DNA from: Pseudomonas fluorescens
GTDB lineage: Bacteria; Pseudomonadota; Gammaproteobacteria; Pseudomonadales; Pseudomonadaceae
Direction: 5' to 3'
DNA: 64,000 bases
Assembly: GCF_002837185.1 (NCBI RefSeq)
Contig: NZ_KZ477985.1
Coordinates: 186,001-250,000 of the forward strand
This document shows positions 39,685 through 47,918 of this stretch, one piece after another. A program made the translations under genes and the position numbers. Positions within the stretch are counted from its first letter, which is position 1, and each line of letters begins with the position of its first letter. The notes below the pieces were generated by a model, which saw only the letters and a list, made by a program, of their open reading frames with translations, searched no databases and was not told the origin of the DNA.

Positions 39685-41166
39685 AGGTTCCACCAGCTCC
39701 AGGCTGATGTTGTTCTGCGTGTTGATCCTGCGATACAACTCGGCATCCGTCTCCAGCACTTTTTCGCGCGCCGGGAAGATCTCGTGCAGCTTGGTCGTCC
39801 ATTCACCGGCAGCCTTCTGCGGGAAGCAGCGCTCGATCAACTCCAGCATGATCGACACCGTCACCGAAGCGCCCGGCGAAGCGCCCAGCAGCGCCGCCAG
39901 CGAACCATCTGCGGCGGCAACCAGCTCGGTGCCGAATTGCAGCACGCCGCCTTTCTTCGGGTCCTTCTTGATGATCTGCACGCGTTGGCCGGCCACTTCC
40001 AGGCGCCAGTCTTCGGCTTTCGCTTCAGGGTAGAAGCGGCGCAGGGATTCCAGGCGCTGCTCCATGGACTGGCGCACTTCGCTGACCAGGTACTTGGTCA
40101 GGTCCATGTTGTCGCGAGCCACTGCCAGCATCGGGCCGATGTTGCCGGCACGAATCGACATCGGCAGGTCCAGGAACGAGCCGTGCTTGAGGAACTTGGT
40201 GGTGAACCCGGCGTACGGTCCGAACAACAGCGACTTCTTGCCATCCACCACGCGGGTGTCCAGGTGCGGCACGGACATCGGTGGCGAACCCACGGCAGCC
40301 TGGCTATAGACCTTGGCCTGGTGCTGCTTGACCACTTCCGGGTTGTCGCAACGCAGCCACTGGCCGCTGACCGGGAAACCGCCGAAGCCTTTGCTCTCTT
40401 CGATGCCCGACGCCTGCAGCAGCGGGAGGGCCGCACCGCCGGCACCGAGGAATACGAACTTGGCATCCACTTCGCGGCTGTTGCCACTGTTGACGTCCTT
40501 GATACTGACGGTCCAGCCGGCGCCATTGCGCTTGAGGCCGGTGACGCGCTTGCAGTACTTGACCTGGGCATCGGGCGAACTGGTCAGGTGATTGAGCAGC
40601 TGGTTGGTCAGGGCGCCAAAGTTGACGTCAGTGCCATTCATCACGCGGGTTGCGGCGATTTTTTCATCGAGCGGGCGACCCGGCATCATCAGCGGCATCC
40701 ACTCGGCCATCTCGCTGCGGTCTTCGGTGTAATGCATGTCCGAAAACGCATGGTGCTGGCTGAGGGTTTCAAAACGCTTCTTGAGGAAGGCAACGCCGTT
40801 GTCGCCCTGCACGAAACTCAAGTGCGGGACCGGGCTGATAAAGGACTTGCACGAGCCAAAGGTGCCTTTTTTGGCCAGGTACGCCCAGAACTGCTTCGAC
40901 ACCTCGAACTGGGTGTTGATGTGCACGGCTTTCTTGATGTCGATGGAACCATCGGCGGCCTGCGGCGTGTAGTTCAGCTCACAGAGCCCGGCGTGGCCGG
41001 TACCGGCGTTGTTCCACGGGTTGGAACTCTCCGCGGCACCCGAGTCCATCAGCTCAACGACTTCCAGCTTGAGGCCGGGGTCGAGCTCTTTGAGCAGAAC
41101 GGCCAGGGTGGCACTCATGATGCCGGCCCCTACCAGAACTACGTCGACTGCTTCGTTATGCGCCAT
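39628..41166 (-). CDS. mqo: Malate:quinone oxidoreductase
   Basis: FAD-dependent peripheral membrane enzyme that oxidises malate to oxaloacetate and feeds electrons to quinone, replacing or assisting NAD malate dehydrogenase. The 512 residues start [25 protein letters not shown] (Rossmann FAD motif VGAGIMSA). Family segments: [65 protein letters not shown]. The real core ends about NISLELVEP; the final 18 residues [18 protein letters not shown] are read from a REPIN. GGAG lies 11 bases before the ATG. Confidence 0.96.
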   Translation of the reverse strand: MAHNEAVDVVLVGAGIMSATLAVLLKELDPGLKLEVVELMDSGAAESSNPWNNAGTGHAGLCELNYTPQAADGSIDIKKAVHINTQFEVSKQFWAYLAKKGTFGSCKSFISPVPHLSFVQGDNGVAFLKKRFETLSQHHAFSDMHYTEDRSEMAEWMPLMMPGRPLDEKIAATRVMNGTDVNFGALTNQLLNHLTSSPDAQVKYCKRVTGLKRNGAGWTVSIKDVNSGNSREVDAKFVFLGAGGAALPLLQASGIEESKGFGGFPVSGQWLRCDNPEVVKQHQAKVYSQAAVGSPPMSVPHLDTRVVDGKKSLLFGPYAGFTTKFLKHGSFLDLPMSIRAGNIGPMLAVARDNMDLTKYLVSEVRQSMEQRLESLRRFYPEAKAEDWRLEVAGQRVQIIKKDPKKGGVLQFGTELVAAADGSLAALLGASPGASVTVSIMLELIERCFPQKAAGEWTTKLHEIFPAREKVLETDAELYRRINTQNNISLELVEPVGASSLAKNVNDNAAQVD

Positions 41167-41868
41167 TTAACGCGTCTCCAAAATCTGCAGCACCAAATTG
41201 ACGGCATGGCTGCCAGGAGTGACAGGGCGGTTCACGTGTGCCCCAGGTTACCCATGGCCAGGATCGCCATGTCCGTTTCGCAATTCTTTGCAACTTCAGC
41301 GCACGCTTCCTGCCCGGCTAATGCGCCTATGAACGCATTCATGGGCGCCTGTGGCAATTCGACTTATGGTCAAAGCGTGCGATTCGTGCAACCAATCCGT
41401 AGCGGACAGGCTCAAGCTCCGGTTATTGAGGAACGCTCGGTCCTGTGTTGGGCTGTTTCAGACGCTGATGGTGCTTGTACAAACGCCAAACTATTCATTT
41501 GCTCGCCACACTCTTGTGAAGTTGTGAAAACCCGTTTTTTTCACGCTCTTTTGAAGACGTGAACCTCAAAAAAGGGCTGCCCCAGCCTGGCACCTGGCCC
41601 GCGAAACGGGCAAACAACTCAAGTGGCCGAGCGCAATGGCAGCTCTGGCAGATTCGGTAAAAGACGGGTGGTTTGCACAGGAAACAGCAAGCACGCCAGC
41701 TTCACTCGATCTGTGTGGGCGGCTCTCTGTGGGCGATTTGGAGGTTAATGCCAAGGCAATAACGATGCTGCGGGGCCCGATCAGGAGACGTCCTTATAAT
41801 CGGGGGGAGATTGTAGCGAAGAACGCCAGGGAAATGGGCGTGTTTTATGACTTTTATTAGTGCGCCGG
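41167..41868. other. 702-bp stretch without a convincing gene
   Basis: The region upstream of mqo holds only short open frames without Shine-Dalgarno sequences, including one at 41636-41860 that I do not accept. A TATAAT at 41795-41800 (plus strand) has no good -35. Sequence composition drops in GC around 41490-41570, including GTGAAAACCCGTTTTTTTCAC. A small RNA or long 5' region of mqo is possible but nothing supports one directly. Confidence 0.4.
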
Positions 41869-42102
41869 TCAGGAGGCCAACGCTTGCCGCGATTGTGCGC
41901 GTACAAATTGAGGGCTGACCCTGGCGCTGGCCGGCAGCGGACGGTGCATCCAGCCTAGATGGGTCTCCGCGACTTCGACCCAGCCTTCGCCGACGGGCGG
42001 CAAGCTGCATTGCTTGAACGCCAGGCAATGACCGTGGGCATCGAGCAGGGCAAAGTGGCGGTGGCGGCTGTGTGACAGGAACAGTGACTTGAGAAGGCGC
42101 AT
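41869..42102 (-). CDS. Small conserved-looking protein of unknown function
   Basis: A 77-residue protein, MRLLKSLFLSHSRHRHFALLDAHG, basic and His-rich at the N-terminus, with a beta-like centre (LAFKQCSLPPVGEGWVEVAETHLGWMHRPLPASARV). I have a general recollection of similar short proteins in Pseudomonas but cannot name a family. No signal peptide or membrane helix. The start has no clear Shine-Dalgarno. Neighbours give no functional clue. Confidence 0.6.
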   Translation of the reverse strand: MRLLKSLFLSHSRHRHFALLDAHGHCLAFKQCSLPPVGEGWVEVAETHLGWMHRPLPASARVSPQFVRAQSRQALAS

Positions 42103-42284
42103 GGCGGTGTACCGGTTGCGTTACATGCTTGAAGGTTGTCAGTCTGGCATGACATTGGAATGACGCTTTTATGGGAAATTGTAATTTGCCGATGCCTTCA
42201 GCTGCGGTTCAGGATCGCTGGTGAGTGATGCGCGTGCACCGTTATACTGGCGACCTGTCTGCGCCCAGTCCTGGAGAAATGAGT

Positions 42285-42869
42285 ATGTTGCAACGCCTGT
42301 TGTTCGGTTTGATCACTGTGACCAGTTTGGCTTTGGTTGGCTGCGCCAACAGCCCGCAACAACTCAGCCCGCAACCCAAAGTCACGGCGCAGCTGGCGCC
42401 GGTCGGGCATGGCCAGCCCGTGTCGGTACGTGTGGTGGATGGTCGCCCGTCACCGACCCTTGGTTCGCGTGGCGGCCTGTACCCGGAGACCGCACTGATT
42501 TCGGTGACTGGCCAGGACGTGCTGCCCAAGCTGCAGGCCCAGGCTGAAGCCGCTGTGCGCCTGCTGGGCTTCACCCCGACCAATTCGCCAGGTGCGCCGC
42601 AACTGACCGTTACCCTGGCCGAACTGAAATACCAGTCGCCCAAGGAAGGCCTGTATGTGACCGAAGCGTCCATCGGCGCAACCTTCAAGTCCGACGTCAG
42701 CGCCGGTACCCGTCGTTACAGTGGCCGCTACGCGGCGTCCCTCAACCAGCGCTTTGGCATGTCGCCGAATCAGGAAACCAACACCAAGCTGGTCAGCGAC
42801 GTGCTCAGCGATGCCTTGACCCGGCTGTTCAAAGACCCAAGCATCGGCCAGTTGCTCAGTTCGCAATAA
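42285..42869 (+). CDS. YajG family lipoprotein
   Basis: Predicted outer-membrane lipoprotein of 194 residues. Signal peptide MLQRLLFGLITVTSLALVGC with the lipobox LVGC and lipidated Cys20. The mature part fits the YajG family (VSVRVVDGRPSPTLGSRGG; LPKLQAQAEAAVRLLGFTP; LTVTLAELKYQ; NTKLVSDVLSDALTRLFKDP). Start at 42285 lies 8 bases after GGAG; an ATG at 42279 is too close to it. A strong terminator follows. Cellular role is not known. Confidence 0.88.
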   Translation: MLQRLLFGLITVTSLALVGCANSPQQLSPQPKVTAQLAPVGHGQPVSVRVVDGRPSPTLGSRGGLYPETALISVTGQDVLPKLQAQAEAAVRLLGFTPTNSPGAPQLTVTLAELKYQSPKEGLYVTEASIGATFKSDVSAGTRRYSGRYAASLNQRFGMSPNQETNTKLVSDVLSDALTRLFKDPSIGQLLSSQ

Positions 42870-42880
42870 GTTGTTCAAGG

Positions 42881-42914
42881 AAAACCGGGCTCATCGCAGA
42901 GCCCGGTTTTTTTT
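42881..42914 (+). terminator. Rho-independent terminator after the YajG-like gene
   Basis: Stem AAAACCGGGCTC / GAGCCCGGTTTT, loop ATCGCA, followed by further T (eight T in total). Its A-rich left side could also serve the minus-strand gene at 42926-43135. Confidence 0.92.
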
Positions 42915-42925
42915 GCCTGTCGCTT

Positions 42926-43135
42926 TCAGGCGGCGGTATCGACGTAAAAATCCAGCATGCTCACGCCGGTGAGTAAGTCCAGCTCCGGCAAGTCGGCATG
43001 CGGGTGCCCGGCGAGGGCGCAATACACCAGCCAATGGCGGTCCTGAACATTGAACGCGAGGCCGCCGATCAGTGCTTCCTGTTCATCGCTCTGGGCGATC
43101 AGATACAGCCGGTCCTGGTTTTGTGCATGCAGCAT
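42926..43135 (-). CDS. Small conserved-looking protein of unknown function
   Basis: A 69-residue acidic protein MLHAQNQDRLYLIAQSDEQEALIGGLAFNVQDRHWLVYCALAGHPHADLPELDLLTGVSMLDFYVDTAA (given in the sequence as one frame; motif highlights are QDRLYLIAQSD and HWLVYCALAG). A strong GAGGAG lies 7 bases before the ATG, which supports translation. No known domain. It converges on the YajG-like gene and could share its terminator. Confidence 0.7.
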   Translation of the reverse strand: MLHAQNQDRLYLIAQSDEQEALIGGLAFNVQDRHWLVYCALAGHPHADLPELDLLTGVSMLDFYVDTAA

Positions 43136-43318
43136 GACGAGCTCCTCAAGCGTCGAAGGGCAACAGAGTGGCCTGTTAAGGTGACGTTCAGGTGACGCTG
43201 TAAATTACTGGATACATTAGCCGTCAACGGGGAGGGAACATTTAAGGCGCAGGGAGCCACTATCGTTCAGGTTCGTACCTGGACCGATACCCGAATACTG
43301 TCTCGCCGAGGTTTTGCG

Positions 43319-43567
43319 ATGGCGCTGCTGATTAATGCTATTGCCCTGATGGTTGCCTGCTGCGGCGCCATACTGTTGTTTATCACTCGCCTGCTGGCGC
43401 AACGGGCGATGGCCGAACTCACCGCGCAAAGTGAGGAACGCGCGATTGACCAGCCGATGCTGTTTCTGGACACGCGCACCGAACGGGCGCATCGCCAGGC
43501 TTACCGTGTCGGGTTCGCCTGCCTGGGAGTGGCGCTGGCCATGTCCTGGCTCAGCACTCACGTCTAA
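43319..43567 (+). CDS. Small membrane protein, two predicted helices
   Basis: An 82-residue protein with two hydrophobic segments, ALLINAIALMVACCGAILLF (about 2-21) and YRVGFACLGVALAMSWLS (about 62-79), joined by a charged, helix-prone cytosolic or periplasmic loop (RLLAQRAMAELTAQSEERAI). GAGG lies about 8 bases before the ATG. It is followed by a REPIN. No family recognised. Confidence 0.6.
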   Translation: MALLINAIALMVACCGAILLFITRLLAQRAMAELTAQSEERAIDQPMLFLDTRTERAHRQAYRVGFACLGVALAMSWLSTHV

Positions 43568-43582
43568 GAACACTTGGGATTC

Positions 43583-43677
43583 AAATGTGGGAGGGGGCTT
43601 GCCCCCGATAGCGGTGGGTCAGCCGATAAATACTGAGCTGAAACACCGCAATCGGGGGCAAGCCCCCTCCCACATTT
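43583..43677. repeat. REPIN, GTGGGAGGGGGCTTGC type
   Basis: Inverted pair AAATGTGGGAGGGGGCTTGC and its reverse complement. Inner stems AGCGGTG/CACCGC and TCAGC/GCTGA are visible. Lies between the small membrane protein and the convergent acyltransferase gene. Confidence 0.94.
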
Positions 43678-43687
43678 TGTTCGATGT

Positions 43688-44854
43688 TTACAGAGGGATC
43701 CCGGCCTTGACCCGGTATTGATTGCGCACCGGCGTCGCATACTGCACCACCAGGTATGGGCGGTGTTCGGACGGGCATTCGTTCAAGCGCCGCTGCCACT
43801 CGGCCTTCGCCTTGGCCAGCTCATCGGCCGGGAATACGTCTTGGGCCTTGGGTACATCCAGTTGCGGGTCGGCATCGTTCCATTGGGCATACGCCAGGTA
43901 GTGCACCGGGAACAGCCGATAACCGCCCAGAATCTGCCGGTCCATTTCGGCCGCCAGCAACTTGGTGTCTTCGAAGCGCTCGGTAATCGGTGGCGCGAAA
44001 TTCACGTGCACCCGGCCTTTGTAGCCGGTGATGCCCAGCGCAATGCTCACGTCATCCTCGCCCGGCGCTTTGCTGTAGGTGCCGGTGGTGGCGCGGATAT
44101 ACAGCTCGCGGGCCTTGGCGGCGTCGCACGGATCATACTCATAGCTGATCGACACCGGCGTCAGGTTCAACGACTGGATGACTTCGGCGAACGGCTCGTC
44201 CTTGCGGCTGACGTGGAACATCTTGAGGATTGCCGATTCGGTGCGATCATCCCCATCCTTGGCCCGGCCTTCGGCCTGGGCGATCCAGATCGACTGGCAG
44301 TCGTTGCGGATCGAATGGTTGATGTAGGCCGACAGCAACTGGTAGGCCGCCATCTTTTCCTTTCGCCCGGTGATCGAGCGGTGCACGATGAAGCTCTTGT
44401 TCAAGCGCATCAGGTCGCTGACAAACGGTTTTTGCAGCAGGTTGTCGCCGATGGCGATACGCGGCGTCGGCAGGCCGGCGTGGTACACGGCGTAATTGAC
44501 GAAGGCCGGGTCCATCACGATGTCGCGGTGGTTGGCCAGAAACAGGTAGGCGGTGCCGGATTTCAGTTGCTCGACGCCGGTGTAGGTCACGCCGTCAGTC
44601 GCGCGGTCGATGGTATGGTCGACGTAATACTCGACTTTATCCTGCAGCGTCGCCACGGTGGTGACGCCGGCGAACTCACGGCGCAGTTTGCGCGCGATCA
44701 TCGGCTTGAGCAGCCAGCCCAGCGCGCCGGCAAAGCGCGGGAAGCGGAAGTGGGTCAGGATGTCCAGAAAGGCCTTGTCACTGAACAGCCGATCCAGCAC
44801 TGCCGGGACTTCGCTGTCGTTGTAAGGTCGGATGGTATCGAATTCGCCCATCAT
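43688..44854 (-). CDS. Predicted 1-acyl-glycerol-3-phosphate acyltransferase-like protein
   Basis: Glycerolipid acyltransferase-type protein of 388 residues. The catalytic-site region is LFLANHRDIVMDPAFVN (about 102-118); unlike the classic HX4D, the His and the second Asp are five residues apart. A second block IAQAEGRAKDGDD resembles the EGT(R/S) substrate motif. An N-terminal amphipathic stretch may contact the membrane; there is no clear transmembrane helix. Two tandem ATG codons (44854, 44851) are possible. It stands alone, so no pathway is suggested by neighbours. Acyl donor and acceptor are unknown. Confidence 0.8.
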   Translation of the reverse strand: MMGEFDTIRPYNDSEVPAVLDRLFSDKAFLDILTHFRFPRFAGALGWLLKPMIARKLRREFAGVTTVATLQDKVEYYVDHTIDRATDGVTYTGVEQLKSGTAYLFLANHRDIVMDPAFVNYAVYHAGLPTPRIAIGDNLLQKPFVSDLMRLNKSFIVHRSITGRKEKMAAYQLLSAYINHSIRNDCQSIWIAQAEGRAKDGDDRTESAILKMFHVSRKDEPFAEVIQSLNLTPVSISYEYDPCDAAKARELYIRATTGTYSKAPGEDDVSIALGITGYKGRVHVNFAPPITERFEDTKLLAAEMDRQILGGYRLFPVHYLAYAQWNDADPQLDVPKAQDVFPADELAKAKAEWQRRLNECPSEHRPYLVVQYATPVRNQYRVKAGIPL

Positions 44855-44983
44855 GCTCTCTTGTTAGAAACGGCTAGGGTAAGTAAAGGAAATACCAGGG
44901 GCGGCGTGAGTAAACGGGCTCAGCCGGAAATAGCCCTGTGAATAGACCGGCGATTATACGCACAAGTCACCTAGGAGACCGCG

Positions 44984-45166
44984 ATGCTGGAAACTGCGCT
45001 GTACGATTGTCCTTATTGTGGGGAAACGGTCGAAACGACGGTGGATTTGTCCGGCGGTGATCAGACTTATATCGAGGACTGCCAGGTGTGTTGCCGACCG
45101 ATCATTTTCAACCTGCAGGTCCATGGTGAAGAGTGGATGCTCGAAACCCGCAGCGAGAATGACTGA
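44984..45166 (+). CDS. CPXCG motif-containing cysteine-rich protein
   Basis: A 60-residue zinc-ribbon-like protein with two cysteine pairs: [11 protein letters not shown] (CPXCG) and [10 protein letters not shown]. Four Cys in a CX2C...CX2C pattern suggest one zinc ion. TAGGAG lies 7 bases before the ATG. It precedes the DUF2007 gene by 11 bases, a pair I recall together in pseudomonads. Function unknown. Confidence 0.88.
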   Translation: MLETALYDCPYCGETVETTVDLSGGDQTYIEDCQVCCRPIIFNLQVHGEEWMLETRSEND

Positions 45167-45177
45167 CAGGAATATCC

Positions 45178-45438
45178 ATGCAGCGAATCTACGAACCGGA
45201 AAACCTCATGGAAGGCGAGCTGCTGCAACAGATGCTCGCCAGCGAAGGCATCAAGGCGCACCTGGTGGGCCGCCATTTGCTTGGTGGCACGGGTGAGCTG
45301 CCGATCTTCGGCTTGCTGGGACTGGAGGTCGATAATGATCAAGCCGCCTGCGCCCGCGAGCTCATTACCGCCTATAACGACGCGCAGCCGTTGCCCTTTG
45401 ATGACGCCGACAGCTTGCCCGACGTACTGGTCTGTTAG
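45178..45438 (+). CDS. DUF2007 domain protein (putative signal-transducing)
   Basis: An 86-residue DUF2007 protein: QRIYEPENLMEGELLQQMLASEGIKAHLVGRHLLGGTGELPIF with a beta-alpha-beta pattern resembling GlnB-like folds. The N-terminal half (EGELLQQMLASEGI) fits a family said to bind or respond to small molecules, but no ligand is known. It is almost certainly cotranscribed with the CPXCG gene 11 bases upstream and lies 37 bases before the YedK-like gene. Confidence 0.85.
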   Translation: MQRIYEPENLMEGELLQQMLASEGIKAHLVGRHLLGGTGELPIFGLLGLEVDNDQAACARELITAYNDAQPLPFDDADSLPDVLVC

Positions 45439-45475
45439 GCTGTCGGTCGGTTTACCCCAAGAGTCGTGTTGCCCC

Positions 45476-46096
45476 ATGTGTGGACGTTATGCCCTGTTTC
45501 GCTGGAACCCCGCCTTTGCTGCCTTGCCGGGTTTCCCGGCCGACCAGCAGGCCCAGTGGAATATTTCCCCCAATGATTCGGTGCTGATCCAGCGCGCCAT
45601 CGACGGCCAGCTCACCCTGGCGCGCGCGCGTTGGGGCCTTACGCCACCTTGGCTCACCGACCTGTCCCGCACGCCGGCCCATGCCCGCGCCGAAACCGTG
45701 GCCGAGCAGCCGATGTTTCGCGAAGCGTTCCGCCAGCGCCGCTGCCTACTGCCGGCCAACGGGTTTTACGAATGGCGCGGCACCCAGCGCAAACGCCCGT
45801 ACTGGCTGACGCCGGGGGAAGGCTCCACGCTGTTTTTCGCGGCGATCTGGGAAGCGTATCCGGTGCAGGAGCAGGTGTGGTTGAGCACGGCGGTCATCAC
45901 TCAAGCTGCGCAGGCCCAGCGCCGACCGTTGATTCTGGACCAGGCGGGGCAGGCCGCCTGGCTGGATCCCGAAACGCCGCTGCATGTGCTGCAAAGTCTG
46001 CTGGCCGCCGAACCCGCTGCTTTGCGCGAGCGGGTACTGGCCAATATGGTCAACGATCCCAAGCTCAATGGGCCGGAGTGCCTGACCCCGGCTTGA
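45476..46096 (+). CDS. SOS response-associated (YedK/HMCES-like) protein, altered active site
   Basis: SRAP-domain protein of 206 residues. In YedK/HMCES the Cys2 forms a thiazolidine crosslink with abasic sites in single-stranded DNA. Here MCGRYALF keeps Cys2 and GFYEWRG keeps the Glu (residue 99). The usual Asn of the NARAET motif is His69 (HARAET), and the HDRMP motif that holds the third active-site residue is replaced by Gln148-Arg-Arg-Pro151 in a shortened segment (TQAAQAQRRPLIL). Crosslinking might persist but its chemistry or reversal should differ. The protein may be a divergent paralogue of a normal copy elsewhere. Confidence 0.88.
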   Translation: MCGRYALFRWNPAFAALPGFPADQQAQWNISPNDSVLIQRAIDGQLTLARARWGLTPPWLTDLSRTPAHARAETVAEQPMFREAFRQRRCLLPANGFYEWRGTQRKRPYWLTPGEGSTLFFAAIWEAYPVQEQVWLSTAVITQAAQAQRRPLILDQAGQAAWLDPETPLHVLQSLLAAEPAALRERVLANMVNDPKLNGPECLTPA

Positions 46097-46218
46097 GCCT
46101 GAGCGTATCGGCCGGAACGTGAGAGGGATCCGAAATACACCCGTTAAACGTCTGATGTATCTGGCGCCGATACAAATGTGCGCCTACGATACGCGCCATG
46201 TTTCCAGGGAGTGTGTTC

Positions 46219-47037
46219 ATGAAGAAGTCATTGGCGGTAAGCGGGTTGGTTGCAGCGATGTTGCTGGCCGGGTGTCAGTCGGTCAACACCACCAGCGGCG
46301 GTGCGGTTGGGGTTGAGCGCAAGCAGTACATGTTCAGCATGCTGTCGAGCCAGGAAGTCGACCAGATGTACGCCCAGTCTTACCAGCAGACCCTGGGCGA
46401 GGCCAGTGGCAAAGGGGTTCTGGACAAGACCAGCGCCAACGCCAAGCGCGTGCAGGCCATCGCCAATCGCCTGATCGCCCAGGCACCGACCTTCCGCCCG
46501 GATGCGGCGCAATGGAAGTGGGAAGTGAACCTGATCAAGAGCGATGAGATGAACGCCAACTGCGGGCCGGGTGGCAAGATCCTGGTGTACAGCGCATTGA
46601 TCGATAACCTCAAGCTCACCGATGATGAACTCGCCGCCGTGATGGGCCATGAAATCGCCCACGCCTTGCGTGAGCACGGCCGCGAAGCCATGTCCAAGGC
46701 CTACGGTATCGAGATGGCGAAGCAGGGCGCCGGGGCAATATTCGGACTCGGCCAGGACAGCCTGGCGCTGGCCGATACCGTGGCCAACTATGGCATGACC
46801 TTGCCCAATAGCCGCAGCAATGAGAACGAAGCCGACCTGATCGGCCTTGAGCTGGCCGCCCGCGCCGGTTACAACCCGAACGCGGCCATCACGCTGTGGA
46901 ACAAGATGGCCAAGGCTTCCGAAGGCGCACCGCCGGAGTTCATGAGTACTCACCCGGCTTCGGACAGCCGTATCGCCTCGTTGCAGGCGGCGATTCCGAA
47001 GGTCATGCCGCTTTACCAACAGGCCAAGAAGTCCTAG
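46219..47037 (+). CDS. M48 family metalloprotease lipoprotein (LoiP/YggG-like)
   Basis: Predicted outer-membrane-facing periplasmic zinc protease of 272 residues that may clear misassembled envelope proteins. Signal peptide MKKSLAVSGLVAAMLLAGC has lipobox LAGC (Cys19). Zinc site HEIAH at 144-148 (MGHEIAHALREHGR) and the third ligand in NENEADLIGLELAARAGY. C-terminal FMSTHPASDSRIASLQ is the family HP-S-R block. Start at 46219 follows GGGAGTG. Single gene with its own upstream region. Confidence 0.92.
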   Translation: MKKSLAVSGLVAAMLLAGCQSVNTTSGGAVGVERKQYMFSMLSSQEVDQMYAQSYQQTLGEASGKGVLDKTSANAKRVQAIANRLIAQAPTFRPDAAQWKWEVNLIKSDEMNANCGPGGKILVYSALIDNLKLTDDELAAVMGHEIAHALREHGREAMSKAYGIEMAKQGAGAIFGLGQDSLALADTVANYGMTLPNSRSNENEADLIGLELAARAGYNPNAAITLWNKMAKASEGAPPEFMSTHPASDSRIASLQAAIPKVMPLYQQAKKS

Positions 47038-47040
47038 GGC

Positions 47041-47125
47041 TTGAGCTGCAAGTGGCAAGCTTCAAGCTGTAAGAAAAAGCAATGCTTCTTCTTGCAGCTT
47101 TTAACTTGCAGCTTGCAGCTTTTAG
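47041..47125. repeat. CTTGCAGCTT-type repeat block between convergent genes
   Basis: About 85 bases made mostly of CTTGCAGCTT / AAGCTGCAAG variants in both orientations (for example GAGCTGCAAGTGGCAAGCTT at the left and CTTGCAGCTTGCAGCTTTTA at the right), able to form a long imperfect hairpin between the M48 gene and the GDT1 gene. It resembles intergenic repeats common in Pseudomonas and may end transcription from both sides. Confidence 0.7.
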
Positions 47126-47710
47126 CTAAATCCAGCCGCTGCTCTGCATGGCCTTGTACACCGCCACCACCGCCAGTACAAAAAACGCCGTAGCCGCCAG
47201 TCGCCGAATCAGGGTCAGCGGCAGCTTCTCTGCCGCGAAATTCCCCGCCAGCACCACCGGCACGTTGGCAATCAACATGCCTAAGGTGGTACCGATAATC
47301 ACCAGCCACAACTCCGGATACTGGGCCGCCAGCATCACTGTGGCGATCTGGGTCTTGTCACCGATTTCCGCGAGGAAGAACGCAATCAGCGTGGTCAGGA
47401 ACGGCCCGAACTTGCGCGTGGTGCTGGCTTCGTCATCGTCGAGTTTGTCCGGCACCAGTGTCCACAGCGCCGTGGCGCAGAAGCTCGCCGCGAGAATCCA
47501 GTGCAGCACCGCGTCGGAGAAGAAACTCCCGAACCAGGCCCCCACCGCACCGGCAGCCGCATGGTTGGCCAGGGTCGCGGCGACGATGCCGGCGATGATG
47601 GGCCAGGGCTTGCGAAAACGAGCAGCGAGAATAAGCGCGAGCAGTTGCGTCTTGTCGCCGATTTCGGCCAAGGCAACGATTGCGGTAGGTACGAGCAGTG
47701 AATCCAGCAT
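47126..47710 (-). CDS. GDT1/TMEM165 family manganese exporter (MneA-like)
   Basis: Inner-membrane cation exporter of 194 residues in two repeats. Each repeat carries the family EXGDK(T) motif: ALAEIGDKTQLLAL (residues about 13-26) and FFLAEIGDKTQIATV (about 110-124). About six to seven helices. The charged KLDDDEASTTRKFG loop joins the halves. It is preceded on the same strand by a yybP-ykoY-type Mn riboswitch, which makes Mn the likely substrate. Start at 47710 is chosen because a longer open frame upstream runs through the riboswitch. Confidence 0.94.
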   Translation of the reverse strand: MLDSLLVPTAIVALAEIGDKTQLLALILAARFRKPWPIIAGIVAATLANHAAAGAVGAWFGSFFSDAVLHWILAASFCATALWTLVPDKLDDDEASTTRKFGPFLTTLIAFFLAEIGDKTQIATVMLAAQYPELWLVIIGTTLGMLIANVPVVLAGNFAAEKLPLTLIRRLAATAFFVLAVVAVYKAMQSSGWI

Positions 47711-47742
47711 CAGGTAGGTTTCCAGGGGCGGGTCGACACGGC

Positions 47743-47789
47743 TATGACACGTACAGCCTTCCCGCCCCGGGTAAGGTGTGCGTGTCATA
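47743..47789 (-). promoter_or_regulatory. Long imperfect hairpin between riboswitch and GDT1 gene
   Basis: Arms TATGACACGTACAGCCTTCC and GGTAAGGTGTGCGTGTCATA are inverted with a few mismatches around a GC-rich centre. On the minus strand it lies just after the riboswitch aptamer and about 30 bases before the start codon. It has no T-tract; it may be part of the expression platform. Confidence 0.55.
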
Positions 47790-47799
47790 GGTCTTGTCA

Positions 47800-47910
47800 A
47801 ACCCCGGTCCGTCTGTGCGGACTCCTGGGTCGCATACGCCATGGTCTGCTGACCAAGTATGTTGACGTATGCCGGATGAGCGTGGCGCTCATGGGAGACT
47901 ACTCCCCTAG
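47800..47910 (-). promoter_or_regulatory. yybP-ykoY family manganese riboswitch
   Basis: On the minus strand the leader holds the hallmark GGGGAGTAG (47907-47899) and the second conserved block GTCAACATACTTGGTC (about 47873-47858), flanked by stems ATGAGCGCCACGCTCAT and GTCCGCACAGACGGAC. These fit the Mn-sensing yybP-ykoY aptamer with L1 and L3 loops. It controls the GDT1-family exporter, a partner this riboswitch commonly has. Exact ends are approximate. Confidence 0.87.
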
Positions 47911-47918
47911 GACGGAGC

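Noticed and set aside
41636..41860. 74-codon plus-strand frame upstream of the small gene at 41869
   Set aside because: No Shine-Dalgarno, no motif, and unlike typical Pseudomonas coding sequence; could not be supported as a gene.
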